Origin: JAOACQ01 sp049968515
Lineage (GTDB): Bacteria > Spirochaetota > Brevinematia > Brevinematales > JAOACQ01
DNA: 64,000 nt
Direction of reading: 5' to 3'
Assembly: GCA_049968515.1 (NCBI GenBank)
Contig: JBMFQR010000007.1
Span: 1 to 64,000 of the forward strand
Shown here: piece after piece, positions 8,305 to 16,695 of the stretch
How the letters are laid out: the number at the start of each line of letters is the position of its first letter
How positions within the stretch are numbered: position 1 is the first letter of the stretch
Translations under genes and position numbers: made by a program
The notes under the pieces: generated by a model
Database searches by the model: none
The model's input: only the letters and a program-made list of their open reading frames with translations
Told to the model about the DNA's origin: nothing

Positions 8305-9831
8305 TCAAATATTGCTAAAGAGAATCCTGTCAAGACAACGGTATTGAAGTGCTTCTGTTACGTGATGTTCGAGAATCTTCTCCGAGTTTTCAAGGTCTGC
8401 AATTGTTCTTGATACCTTAAGGATTTTTTCATAAGCCCTTATACTCAGAAAATTCTTCTGCATAATAACCTCAAGAAGACTTTTTGCACCTGTGGTCATT
8501 TCACAAAAGGCAATTACCTCTTTATGTGACATCTGTGCATTAGTAAATATTTTAGAATTCCTGAATCTCTCCCTCTGTAATTCTCTGGCTTTAATAATCC
8601 TCTCTCTTATCTTAGCAGAGGATTCCTGCGGCAAAGAATTATTTATTTCGTTTATCTTGACTCTTGAAACAGATATGTGCATATCAATTCTGTCAAGGAG
8701 AGGGCTCGATATTTTTTTTAACATACTTTTTATCTCCTCAACTTCCCATCTATCAATGTCTGTATTCTTATATGATGGATTCATAGAAGCTACAAGCATA
8801 AATCTTGAAGGAAATTCCACCATTCCCTCTGCCCTCGAAATTGAAATTTTTCCGTCCTCCATCGGCTGTCTTAATACCTGCAACACATTGCTTTTAAACA
8901 ACTGAAATTCATCAAGATAAAGAACTCCGTTGTGAGAAAGACTTACCTCACCCGGTTTTGGAAACTTCCCCCCACCTGTAATAGAAATGTCTGATGAAGT
9001 ATGATGGGGACTTCTAAAAGGACGTTTAAGGATTAATGGGTTTTCAGGGTCTATCATTCCGGCAATACTGTATATCATTGTGGTTTCAAGCGATTCTTCA
9101 AGAGTTAGAGGTGGTAGTATCCCCGGAATTCTCTTTGCCAGCATTGTTTTCCCTGTACCGGGTGGACCAATCATTAACATATTGTGTCCACCGGCACAGG
9201 CCACTTCTATCCCTCGCTTTGCTACCAGCTGACCACAAACCTCACTCATATCACCAGAGCCTGTATAACCTTCCGGGTCTTTTTGGAAAACTTCAACCGA
9301 TAGATTTGGCAATGGCTTCTTGGGTGCTATTCCACAGAGATGCTCCACAGCCTCCCTGAGATTTTTTATTGGAACAATGTTTATCCCCTTCACAATCGAC
9401 ATTTCTTTTCCATTTTCCTCAGGGCAGAGAATTTCAGTAAATCCAAGCTTTTTTGCGTGCATCGCAATAAGCAATCCACCGGGTATTTTTCTTAGATCTC
9501 CATTAAGTGAAAGTTCTCCAATAATAACGGTATATTCTAAATTTGACATTTCATACTTCTCACAGAGTATTCCAATAGCTATGGGGAAATCAAAAAATGT
9601 TCCAGTCTTTTTTATTCCAGCTGGAGCAAGATTTACAATAATTCTCTTCCCGGGAAAGTGAAACCCGGAATTCTGGATGGCGGTCTCTATCCTCTTACAG
9701 GATTCTCTGACAGATTGCCCCGCCATCCCAACTATCTCGAATTCCGGCATCTTCACCTGAATATCAACCTCTATTTCAGCCTTTATGACATTCATCCCAA
9801 AAAAAGTGAAAGAATTTATTTTTACCACCAC
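8305..9831 (-). CDS. comM: YifB/ComM-family Mg-chelatase-like AAA+ ATPase
   Basis: A 508-residue protein of the YifB/ComM family, hexameric helicases that promote branch migration during integration of transformed DNA. The N-terminal Lon-protease-like ChlI domain (1-170) includes FEIVGMAGQSVRESCKR and NLAPAGIKKTGTFFDFPIA. Next comes Walker A IGPPGTGKTMLAKR (~220), the family hallmark FRSPHHTSSDISITGGG, Walker B GVLYLDEFQ and a C-terminal helical lid (MSHKEVIAFC). It starts at GTG 9831, the first of two consecutive GTG codons, with AGGAG upstream. Intact ComM suggests that natural transformation, or at least its recombination step, may be available, but no uptake genes are in the window. Confidence 0.93.
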   Translation of the reverse strand: MVVKINSFTFFGMNVIKAEIEVDIQVKMPEFEIVGMAGQSVRESCKRIETAIQNSGFHFPGKRIIVNLAPAGIKKTGTFFDFPIAIGILCEKYEMSNLEYTVIIGELSLNGDLRKIPGGLLIAMHAKKLGFTEILCPEENGKEMSIVKGINIVPIKNLREAVEHLCGIAPKKPLPNLSVEVFQKDPEGYTGSGDMSEVCGQLVAKRGIEVACAGGHNMLMIGPPGTGKTMLAKRIPGILPPLTLEESLETTMIYSIAGMIDPENPLILKRPFRSPHHTSSDISITGGGKFPKPGEVSLSHNGVLYLDEFQLFKSNVLQVLRQPMEDGKISISRAEGMVEFPSRFMLVASMNPSYKNTDIDRWEVEEIKSMLKKISSPLLDRIDMHISVSRVKINEINNSLPQESSAKIRERIIKARELQRERFRNSKIFTNAQMSHKEVIAFCEMTTGAKSLLEVIMQKNFLSIRAYEKILKVSRTIADLENSEKILEHHVTEALQYRCLDRILFSNI

Positions 9832-9963
9832 TCTTTACTCCTGTATATCATAATCAAAAAAAGTTGTTAAAATTTGTTAAAAAGACTTTTTTTGAAAAAA
9901 AATTTCTTTTAACTTATGATAAATTAGCTTTAATACGCAGAGGCTGTCCAGAATCGTGGACAA

Positions 9964-10320
9964 GTGAAATACTACATGGGGAGTATAATTCTGGGAAAAG
10001 ATTACTTCACAAAACAACTTGAATTTGCAAACATACATCTTTCTTTTAAAGACTGCAAGTATTATCCCTGTCATAAGATTCCTTATGGACAGGCTGAATT
10101 GAATTGTTTTTTCTGTTTCTGTCCCTTTTATCCCTGCAATGGAAAGCTGGGAAGTGGCAGGTGGACACCCGAAGGAATTTATGATTGTTCGGATTGCAAT
10201 TTCATTCATAGAAATGACGTGGTATTAAGAATCATAAAACTTTTTTATGAAGGTAAAAAATTGGGAAAGATAAGAAAGATTATAAGAAGGGAATTTATAG
10301 ATAATGAAAAGAAAAGATAA
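9964..10320 (+). CDS. Cysteine-rich small-domain protein
   Basis: A 118-residue protein with the pattern of the 'cysteine-rich small domain' family (PF04071): CKYYPCH, then LNCFFCFCPFYPC, then DCSDCNFIH, which place eight cysteines and several histidines for likely zinc or Fe-S binding. Members occur alone or fused to cobamide-salvage proteins; the biochemical function is not established. The start is uncertain: GTG 9964 gives the longest product, ATG 9976 is also possible, and neither has a strong ribosome site. A small hairpin (GTCCA...TGGAC) covers 9948-9963. The last 17 bases overlap coaE, suggesting coupling. Confidence 0.72.
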   Translation: MKYYMGSIILGKDYFTKQLEFANIHLSFKDCKYYPCHKIPYGQAELNCFFCFCPFYPCNGKLGSGRWTPEGIYDCSDCNFIHRNDVVLRIIKLFYEGKKLGKIRKIIRREFIDNEKKR

Positions 10321-10891
10321 GTTTGTGGTGGGAATATTTGGGAAAATTGCGAGTGGCAAATCAACTGTATCAAGGATTCTTTGTAAAAAATACAAGTTCT
10401 CTCATATTAATGTCGATAGGCTTGGACATATTGCACTTAAAAAAAAGAAAAAAAGCATTATAAAGAATTTTGGAAAAGGGATTTTAACCTTTGGATTTAT
10501 TGACAGAAAGAAACTCGGTAATATTGTATTTGCAGACAGAAAAAAACTTTATACTCTTAATTCTATTGTTCATCAGGAAATAAAAAAAATGGCGATTGAA
10601 AAAATAAGCACCTCTAAAAAGAAGTATTTCATCCTCGATGCAGCCTTGCTTTTTGAAATAGGGCTTGATGAATTATGTGATTTCATAATTATGGTGGAAT
10701 CTCCTGAAGATTTGATAATTAAAAGGGCTTTAAGTTCAAAAAACTGGAAAATGGAGAAAATAAAAAACGTGCTTTCTTCTCAGGAGTATCTCGATGTTTT
10801 AAAGGGAAAGGCTGATTTCATAATATTCAACAATTCTGATGTTAAGAAGCTTGAAAAGCAGATAGATTTTTTAATGAATGTAATTTTTTGA
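10304..10891 (+). CDS. coaE: Dephospho-CoA kinase
   Basis: A 195-residue P-loop kinase that phosphorylates the ribose 3'-OH of dephospho-CoA, the last step of coenzyme A synthesis. The P-loop is GKIASGKST (13-21). The substrate segment NVDRLGH replaces the usual D-A-D-x-x-(A/G)-H/R motif, HQEIKKM corresponds to the conserved IxHP.. region, and DAALLFEIGLDELCDFIIMV is the family-typical core strand, followed by a lid with arginines. The first Asp of the DAD motif is Asn (SHINVD), a mild deviation. Length is normal for the family. It overlaps the preceding Cys-rich gene. Confidence 0.88.
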   Translation: MKRKDKFVVGIFGKIASGKSTVSRILCKKYKFSHINVDRLGHIALKKKKKSIIKNFGKGILTFGFIDRKKLGNIVFADRKKLYTLNSIVHQEIKKMAIEKISTSKKKYFILDAALLFEIGLDELCDFIIMVESPEDLIIKRALSSKNWKMEKIKNVLSSQEYLDVLKGKADFIIFNNSDVKKLEKQIDFLMNVIF

Positions 10892-10912
10892 AAAAAATCC
10901 GATTATAAATTT

Positions 10913-12025
10913 ATGAAAATGAAAGTAATAGTAGTTTTAATTTTTCTGGTTTCTCTCCTCTCCTGTGGAATGGAAAAACCATCATTAAAGGTAGCCCCTT
11001 ATTTAAGGGTTTTACTAACAAATGCAAATTCTATGAAAATAGATGCCGGGAATTTTGTCCTTATGCATCAAAAAGGGAAAGAAATAGCACAGGGAAACAT
11101 TTTTGTAAAAATTTCAGATGGCATATTGCTTTTGAATGATGTCCCATATGGAAGCTTTGCAAAAATTGAAATTGCACCTGAAAAGTATTTTGAAATAAAC
11201 GGGAAAAAATATCGTGGTAACCTTGAAATTCTATACACAAATGGAACAATATATTTCATAAACATAGTGGATATAGAATCCTACCTTTACTCTGTTGTAC
11301 CATCAGAGGTCTATCCTTCATGGGAAAAAGAGGCTTTAAAAGCACAGGCTGTGGTTTCAAGAACCTTCGCCCTATACGAGTTTTCATACTCGAGGGGAAA
11401 ACAAAAATTCTTTGATGTATACTCTGACACAAGATCCCAGGTTTATAAAGGAATGGAAATGGAGATTGAAAAAATTAATGAGATAGTCAATCAAACCTCA
11501 GGTGAGGTATTAAAATACAGAGGAATGATCATACCTGCCTTTTTTCATTCTTCAAGCGGAGGAATGACAGAGTCTTCAAAGGCTTATTTTGGATATGAAA
11601 AGCCTTATCTTGTCCCTGTTGAGTCAAAATACTCCTCAACCTACCCTGAAAATAAGTGGAGTTATTCTATAAGTGCTGAAAAGTTTTCTAAAATTTTTAA
11701 TGTTAAAAATGAAATTACAGAAGTGCGGGTGATAAAAAGAACCGGGTCAAAGAGAATTGATGAGGTGGTAATTATTGATGTTCAAAACCAGACAAATATT
11801 ATTTCAGGAAAGGATTTAAGAAGCAAATTAGGAGAATCAAATGTAAAAAGCTTGAGAGCAAACATATTTCTAACAAATGGCGAGATTTTGTTTCAGGGTT
11901 ATGGATTTGGACATGGAGTGGGATTGCCACAATGGGATGCACAGGGCATGGCTAAGGAAGGAAAGGATTACAAAACAATACTTAAATACTTTTTCCCCGG
12001 CGTATCGATAGACAAAATCTGGTAG
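10913..12025 (+). CDS. SpoIID/LytB-domain lipoprotein
   Basis: A 370-residue predicted lipoprotein: the signal ends in LVSLLSCG (lipobox Cys18). The body is the SpoIID/LytB domain, with SVVPSEVYPSWEKEALKAQA, VVSRTFALYEF, HSSSGGMTES and the terminal YGFGHGVGLPQWDAQGMA motif. SpoIID is a lytic transglycosylase acting on denuded peptidoglycan, and LytB stimulates amidases, so this is probably a cell-wall remodelling enzyme on the outer face of a membrane. It is not a sporulation marker, since the domain is widespread in non-sporulating Gram-negatives. The start lacks a clear Shine-Dalgarno site; ATG 10919 is an alternative. The next gene begins 10 bases downstream. Confidence 0.88.
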   Translation: MKMKVIVVLIFLVSLLSCGMEKPSLKVAPYLRVLLTNANSMKIDAGNFVLMHQKGKEIAQGNIFVKISDGILLLNDVPYGSFAKIEIAPEKYFEINGKKYRGNLEILYTNGTIYFINIVDIESYLYSVVPSEVYPSWEKEALKAQAVVSRTFALYEFSYSRGKQKFFDVYSDTRSQVYKGMEMEIEKINEIVNQTSGEVLKYRGMIIPAFFHSSSGGMTESSKAYFGYEKPYLVPVESKYSSTYPENKWSYSISAEKFSKIFNVKNEITEVRVIKRTGSKRIDEVVIIDVQNQTNIISGKDLRSKLGESNVKSLRANIFLTNGEILFQGYGFGHGVGLPQWDAQGMAKEGKDYKTILKYFFPGVSIDKIW

Positions 12026-12034
12026 AGGTGCTGT

Positions 12035-12721
12035 TTGAAGAACGCATATCTATTTGATATAGATGGAACTCTTCTTTATGCACGTGGCATAGGAAAGTTA
12101 GCCTTTGAAATTGCAATAAAAAATACTTTCGGAAGTTCTTATTCTCTTGAAAAAGAAGACTTCAGCGGTAGAACAGACAAAGATATCCTTTTTTCTTTTC
12201 TTGAAAGAATGAATTTAAAAGAAAGTGAAATCATCTATCTTCTACCGCAATTATATGAAAATTACCTTATCGAATTTGAAAAACTTGCAGAATCAAATAA
12301 AAGTAGTTTTTTGGTTTTCCCAGGCGTGAGAGAAATTCTGAAAGGACTTAAAGGTGAGTGTATAGGACTTCTCACCGGTAATTTAATCAAATCAGCATAT
12401 ATAAAACTCAGAATAGCAATGATAGAAGAATTCTTTCCCTATGGAGTAGGAGCTTTTGGTAACGAAAGCAGAAACAGAACAAAGCTACTCCCCATTGCCA
12501 TAAAAAGGATGAAGGAATACTATAAGGTAGACAATTTTAATAAGGTGTGGGTTATCGGAGATTCCAGCAAGGATATAATATGTGCTAAAGAGAATAAGGC
12601 TTTTTCTCTCATTGTAGCGACTGGAAAAGAAAAAAAAGAAGAACTGGCAAAGTATTCTCCAGACTATCTTTTCGATAATTTCTGTGAAGTCGATAAAATT
12701 CTATCTATTCTGAAATGCTGA
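12035..12721 (+). CDS. HAD-family phosphatase (phosphoglycolate phosphatase-like)
   Basis: A 228-residue haloacid dehalogenase-type hydrolase. Motif I is FDIDGTLL (catalytic Asp8 and Asp10), motif II is GLLTGNL, motif III has a Lys in NRTKLLPIAIKRM, and motif IV is VWVIGDSSKDIICA. An alpha-helical cap (~15-90) follows motif I, as in phosphoglycolate phosphatase and related enzymes. The natural substrate cannot be told. It starts at TTG 12035 behind AGAGGTG, directly after the SpoIID-like gene, so probably the last gene of that operon. Confidence 0.85.
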   Translation: MKNAYLFDIDGTLLYARGIGKLAFEIAIKNTFGSSYSLEKEDFSGRTDKDILFSFLERMNLKESEIIYLLPQLYENYLIEFEKLAESNKSSFLVFPGVREILKGLKGECIGLLTGNLIKSAYIKLRIAMIEEFFPYGVGAFGNESRNRTKLLPIAIKRMKEYYKVDNFNKVWVIGDSSKDIICAKENKAFSLIVATGKEKKEELAKYSPDYLFDNFCEVDKILSILKC

Positions 12722-12812
12722 AGAGAGGCGGCTAAGAAAACTCCCCATCACAAAAATCTCTTGATATATTTTATCTTCTTGAATTATAATAAAATAAAAA
12801 AAGAGTGGGCTT

Positions 12813-13381
12813 CTGGCTATTGGCACACCACACAATAACTTTTTTATCCAATTTTTTTCGGACAGAAATAACCTTGTAGAGTTAATAAATTTTGTACTGC
12901 CAGAAGGCTTAAGAAGCAAAATAGACCTTAATTCTCTAAACATTCTAAAAGATAGCTTTGTGAGTAATGAACTAAAAGAATATTACTCAGACATTATTTG
13001 TGAGTGCAGCTTTAAGAATACTAAAAGCTATATCTATATACTCTTTGAGCACAAGAGTTTACCTGAAAAGTACAGCTTTTGAAGTATATCTTAAGCTTAT
13101 GGGAGAGGGACATAAATGCCTCTTTAGAGATAAAGCCAGTAATACCGATAGTATTTTACCACGGCAAAGGGGAGTGGAAGGTATTTAACATAGAGGAATA
13201 TGTAAAATCCATTGATGAAGAGCTAATAAGTTATATTCCGAAGTTTAAGTATATTCTAAAAGACTTGAACAGGCTTAAAGACAAGGCTATAATAGATAGT
13301 GTGATAGAGAGTAAAGCTGTACAATCAGCCATCTTATTGCTGAAGAAGATATTTGAAGTTGAGGTAGATTTTAAAGATTAA
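12813..13381 (+). pseudogene. Broken Rpn-family (PD-(D/E)XK, Transposase_31) nuclease
   Basis: Two reading frames together give an N-terminal Rpn/Transposase_31 protein. Phase of base 12813: IGTPHNNFFIQFFSDRNN, 'LPEGLRSKIDLNSLNIL', then SDIICECSF and YIYILFEHKS, which carry the D...E.K-type nuclease core. At 13077-13080 (TTTT) a single missing base puts TGA in frame; the phase of 13079 continues with KYILSLWE and VIPIVFYHGKGEWKV. An ATG is lacking at the expected start (CTG GCT ATT GGC) and the C-terminal third is missing. Rpn proteins are mobile, recombination-promoting nucleases. This copy is clearly dead. Confidence 0.82.
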
Positions 13382-13500
13382 GTATCAGTCGTAAAATCAG
13401 CTCTATGCAATAAGCCAGTGTTTAACAAAAGGCTTCGTCTTTAAAGTCTATATTTAAACCCTGTACTATAAGGTTCCAACAAGTTTTGTTACAAACCTTT

Positions 13501-13529
13501 TTGACAATAATCTCAAAAAAAGTTATACT
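13501..13529 (+). promoter_or_regulatory. Sigma-70 promoter for the Omp85-like gene
   Basis: TTGACA at 13501-13506 and TATACT at 13524-13529 are separated by 17 bases. The start codon is 57 bases downstream of the -10 element, with GGGGGA as ribosome site. Confidence 0.75.
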
Positions 13530-13585
13530 TTTTGTGAAAGAAAAAATTTTTAATCACACTAAACAAAAATACGGGGGATTAAAAG

Positions 13586-14767
13586 TTGAAAAAATGGCTT
13601 ATTGTGGCTTTCTTTTTTCTTTTAAATAAATCCTTTGGCCAGACAATAAACAATATAAACATTTCAGGAAATAATATTTCTAAAAAAGAGACAATCCTAT
13701 TCTTCTTCTATGAATATACATATCAAAACAGAAGAAACTTCTCCGAAGAAGCGTTAATAAATTCCTTAAAATCCTTCAAAAGAAGGCTTGAAAGGACAGG
13801 CTGGTATAGAAATATAAAGGTAGAATTTATTACCAATTCTAACGATATAACTCTTGTTGATATAAATGTAAGCTTTACTGAAAAGATACCATATACGCTT
13901 TATCTAAAAAATAACTATCTCGGCATAGGAAAGTACAACATCTGGGGAGAGGGAAAGGAGATAGCATTTGAGATTGGGCTTAATCACAAAAGTATAAAGA
14001 TTACAGACAGAATGTTTAATTTTTCAACTTATTTCTATGAATGCTACTTAGGTAGTGAGTCATTTTTGTTCAGCCAGTTTGTAAATGATAGTTACGAAGA
14101 AACCCAGTTATTAAAACAGAGGGGTTATTTCAGGTTGGGTAATAACATCTTTCCAGATAACCAATTATTTCTTCAGGCAAATCTTCTCTGGATACAGGAC
14201 ACAAATCAGGTTACTCTTAAAAACCTCAATTACTTTACTCTCAGCTGGGTTTTTGATATTACAGAGGGATATCCTGTTATACTGAATGGTTTAAAGCTTG
14301 GAAGTTACTTTAATTTTTATACAGATTTGCTGTTCTCACTTGAAGATGAAATAAATGCCTATCTGAATATATTTCCGGGTGTTGTTATTGCAATCAGGCT
14401 ACACTCAATATTTTCATATCCAGAATTGCCCCCCTATCAGAAATACAGTCTAAGGAGTATGAACGGCTTGAGAACCCTCTCAAGCTTTTCTGGAATGATA
14501 GGAGATAATGTCTGGGATGGACATCTTGAGGTAAGATGGGCATTCTGGGATGTGATACCATTTTTGCTTTATGACCTCCAACTTGAAGCCTTTGCTTTTG
14601 CTGAAATGGGTGAAGCAAGGGAAAAAATTACGGACTTTGGCTCACCTCATATTGTCTATGGAGGTGGAATTAGAATCTATCTTGACACATTCGCCATAAG
14701 AACCGAGATTGGTGTTGATAAAACATCGAAAGTAAGTGTTTTAAGTAGCTTTGAACTTCCATTCTGA
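13586..14767 (+). CDS. Omp85/BamA-like outer-membrane protein with one POTRA domain
   Basis: A 393-residue protein with a signal peptide (1-18, ending FG-Q). A single POTRA-like domain (~20-105) follows: NNINISGNN, a helix with LINSLKSFKRRLERTGWYR, and NIKVEFI...DINVSF strands. The rest is an aromatic-rich beta-barrel ending in SFELPF, a terminal Phe typical of BAM substrates. An LRSMNGLRTLSSF segment occupies the place where the VRGF/Y loop motif is expected in Omp85 proteins, and FAEMGEA with GGGIRIYLD near the end is family-like. At 393 residues it is much shorter than BamA, so it is more likely a small Omp85 paralogue of unknown client. It starts at TTG 13586. Confidence 0.68.
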   Translation: MKKWLIVAFFFLLNKSFGQTINNINISGNNISKKETILFFFYEYTYQNRRNFSEEALINSLKSFKRRLERTGWYRNIKVEFITNSNDITLVDINVSFTEKIPYTLYLKNNYLGIGKYNIWGEGKEIAFEIGLNHKSIKITDRMFNFSTYFYECYLGSESFLFSQFVNDSYEETQLLKQRGYFRLGNNIFPDNQLFLQANLLWIQDTNQVTLKNLNYFTLSWVFDITEGYPVILNGLKLGSYFNFYTDLLFSLEDEINAYLNIFPGVVIAIRLHSIFSYPELPPYQKYSLRSMNGLRTLSSFSGMIGDNVWDGHLEVRWAFWDVIPFLLYDLQLEAFAFAEMGEAREKITDFGSPHIVYGGGIRIYLDTFAIRTEIGVDKTSKVSVLSSFELPF

Positions 14768-14780
14768 TTAAATAAAAAAT

Positions 14781-14808
14781 GCGGTCGCAAAAGCGACCGC
14801 TTCTTTTA
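14781..14808. terminator. Intrinsic terminator between convergent genes
   Basis: GCGGTCGC (14781-14788), loop AAAA-like, and GCGACCGC (14793-14800) form a perfect 8-bp GC-rich stem followed by TTCTTTTATT. On the other strand the stem is preceded by A-rich sequence, giving a T-rich tail there as well, so it can serve both the Omp85-like gene and the LysM lipoprotein gene. Confidence 0.88.
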
Positions 14809-16458
14809 TTATCTAAATAATGGCTTATAATTAATCTCTTTATAAAGTTTTCTTATATTTATATCTTTTGGTTTTGGTGGAATTTCAAACACCTGTTTTG
14901 GATATATAAGGTCAGGGTGTTTTATCTTATTCTTATTTGCCTTATAAATCACAGGCCAGAGGACTGGATTTTTGTAAAAGAACTTTGCAATATTCCATAG
15001 ACAATCGCCTTTTCTTACTCTGTAATACTTTGAGTAGTCCTTCTCAAGCAAAATATCTGCCATCCTGATAGCCTCATTCGCATAGATTAGAGACTTTGTA
15101 TATTCACCCTTGTCATATAATTCTTGTGCTATAGAAATATATTTATTCACCATTTCTTCAGTAATATCCTCGTCTTTTACTCTTATCTCATCTTGCAGGG
15201 CTGTTTCTGTTTCACCGACTGCCTCAGTTTCTTTTACTCCAGCTTCTTTATCTTCGCTTGAAACCTCACTCTCTCCAGCAACCTCTTCTTCTGTTGATGT
15301 GCTCTCATCTGTAACTTCTTCGTCTTCTGCTGAAGTATAACCCACTGAAACACTCTGTTCATCAGTTAGATTTTCATCTTCAGTCAGGGTCATATCTTCT
15401 GTCTCACCAGCTTCTTTAGAAGAAAGGGTTTCTTCTGTAGAAGCCACAGCCTCTTCTGAAACATCTGCTGTGCTTACATTTTCTTCGTTAGTTTTTTCGG
15501 CATCAAGACTCACCTCATCTGCCAGAGAAAATGTCTTGAATTCCGTAATAGCAAAATTATTATACTTTGGCTTGTAATACAATATTTTCTTCCTCAATTT
15601 CAGCTTTTCCTGCTTTTCTTTTGCTTTCTTTATAGCCTTTAAAGCATCATCCTTGTTTTTCTCCAGATCCTTTTTTACCTCTTCTTCAGTCGCTTTTTCT
15701 TCCACTTTTTTCTCAACTTTCTCAGGCTGAATTTCTGAAGTAATCATCCCCTCAATTTTATTACACAACTCTTCAGCTTCTTTTGCCTTTTCCCTCGCAG
15801 ATTCATATTCTCCATTTTCAAGATCCTCTTTCGACTCTGCAAGTTTTCCATCTGCTTGATCAAGAATGTCTGAAGCAGAAGCCATTGCCTTCTCATTTTC
15901 TTTTAATTCACTAAGTTTATCCTCAACCTTACTGATATAAGTGGCAATATCACCATAAAGATCCTTTAATTTTCCCAAAAATTCCTCAAGCTTTGGTTTT
16001 AAAGTCTTTCCATTCTCATAGACAACATCAACCTTTCCAGCCTCAAGATCAGCTCCCATATTATTAAACTCAGTCTGACACTCTCCATATTTTTCTGGTT
16101 CTACCTTGTTGCCATAGTAGTCATCAATTTCGACAAAAAGATTTGAGCACTCTGTATAAATTGAAACTGCGCGATTTGTAATAGCCAGGTTATAAGAGAG
16201 ATCTGCCTTTTCTTTTGAAACGATGGCCTTTTCTTTTGCCTCTTTACTCTTCTTCTTACTTAGAAGATCTGTCGCTGTGTTAAAGTTATTTTCTGCTTCC
16301 CTGTATTCCTCTCTTGCATAAACAGGGGCTTCTACAGACTTTGCTCTTTCAATAGCAGTTTTCGCATCTTCAATCTCTTTTACAGGTGCTGCCTCACCAC
16401 ATGAAAGCAAAATTGTTGCCACAGTAGCAAATAATAAGAATAAAAATATCTTTTTCAT
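14809..16458 (-). CDS. LysM-domain lipoprotein with acidic linker
   Basis: A 549-residue lipoprotein (signal ends TILLSCG). The N-terminal half (25-260) is charged and helical, with alanine/glutamate-rich repeats that resemble DUF4398-type helical hairpins (AREEYREAENNFNTATDLL). The centre (~310-440) is a low-complexity Ser/Thr/Glu/Val-rich linker. A short TPR-like helix pair (ISIAQELYDKGEYTKSLIYA) precedes a C-terminal LysM domain (YRVRKGDCLWNIAKFFYKNP then IKHPDLIYPKQVFEIP). LysM binds peptidoglycan, so the protein probably links the membrane to the cell wall. The same arrangement of LysM at the extreme C-terminus is common in spirochaetes. GGAGGTAG lies just upstream of ATG 16458. Confidence 0.82.
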   Translation of the reverse strand: MKKIFLFLLFATVATILLSCGEAAPVKEIEDAKTAIERAKSVEAPVYAREEYREAENNFNTATDLLSKKKSKEAKEKAIVSKEKADLSYNLAITNRAVSIYTECSNLFVEIDDYYGNKVEPEKYGECQTEFNNMGADLEAGKVDVVYENGKTLKPKLEEFLGKLKDLYGDIATYISKVEDKLSELKENEKAMASASDILDQADGKLAESKEDLENGEYESAREKAKEAEELCNKIEGMITSEIQPEKVEKKVEEKATEEEVKKDLEKNKDDALKAIKKAKEKQEKLKLRKKILYYKPKYNNFAITEFKTFSLADEVSLDAEKTNEENVSTADVSEEAVASTEETLSSKEAGETEDMTLTEDENLTDEQSVSVGYTSAEDEEVTDESTSTEEEVAGESEVSSEDKEAGVKETEAVGETETALQDEIRVKDEDITEEMVNKYISIAQELYDKGEYTKSLIYANEAIRMADILLEKDYSKYYRVRKGDCLWNIAKFFYKNPVLWPVIYKANKNKIKHPDLIYPKQVFEIPPKPKDINIRKLYKEINYKPLFR

Positions 16459-16495
16459 AAACTACCTCCGGAAATAATTTTTTATAATGATTTTA

Positions 16496-16524
16496 ATCAT
16501 AAATTAATTTTCGATATTTGTCAA
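16496..16524 (-). promoter_or_regulatory. Sigma-70 promoter for the LysM lipoprotein gene
   Basis: On the minus strand TTGACA (complement of 16519-16524) and TATGAT (complement of 16496-16501) are spaced by 17 bases, 38 bases upstream of the start codon. Confidence 0.72.
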
Positions 16525-16695
16525 AGTATTTCTGTATAATTTTTTTAACTTTTCTTAAAAAGTAAGACAAGAACCTTCTTTCATTCCCTCCCCCTGCCAC
16601 TAAGCAATTGCGAATATCATTAACACCAAACATATGCAATACTAAACAGAATAAAAAAACTTCCGACAAAATAAAATAAGTCAGAAGAGGTTTCT

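Noticed and set aside
10913..12025. SpoIID domain as evidence of sporulation
   Set aside because: The domain is common in non-spore-forming Gram-negative bacteria and no other sporulation gene is seen.
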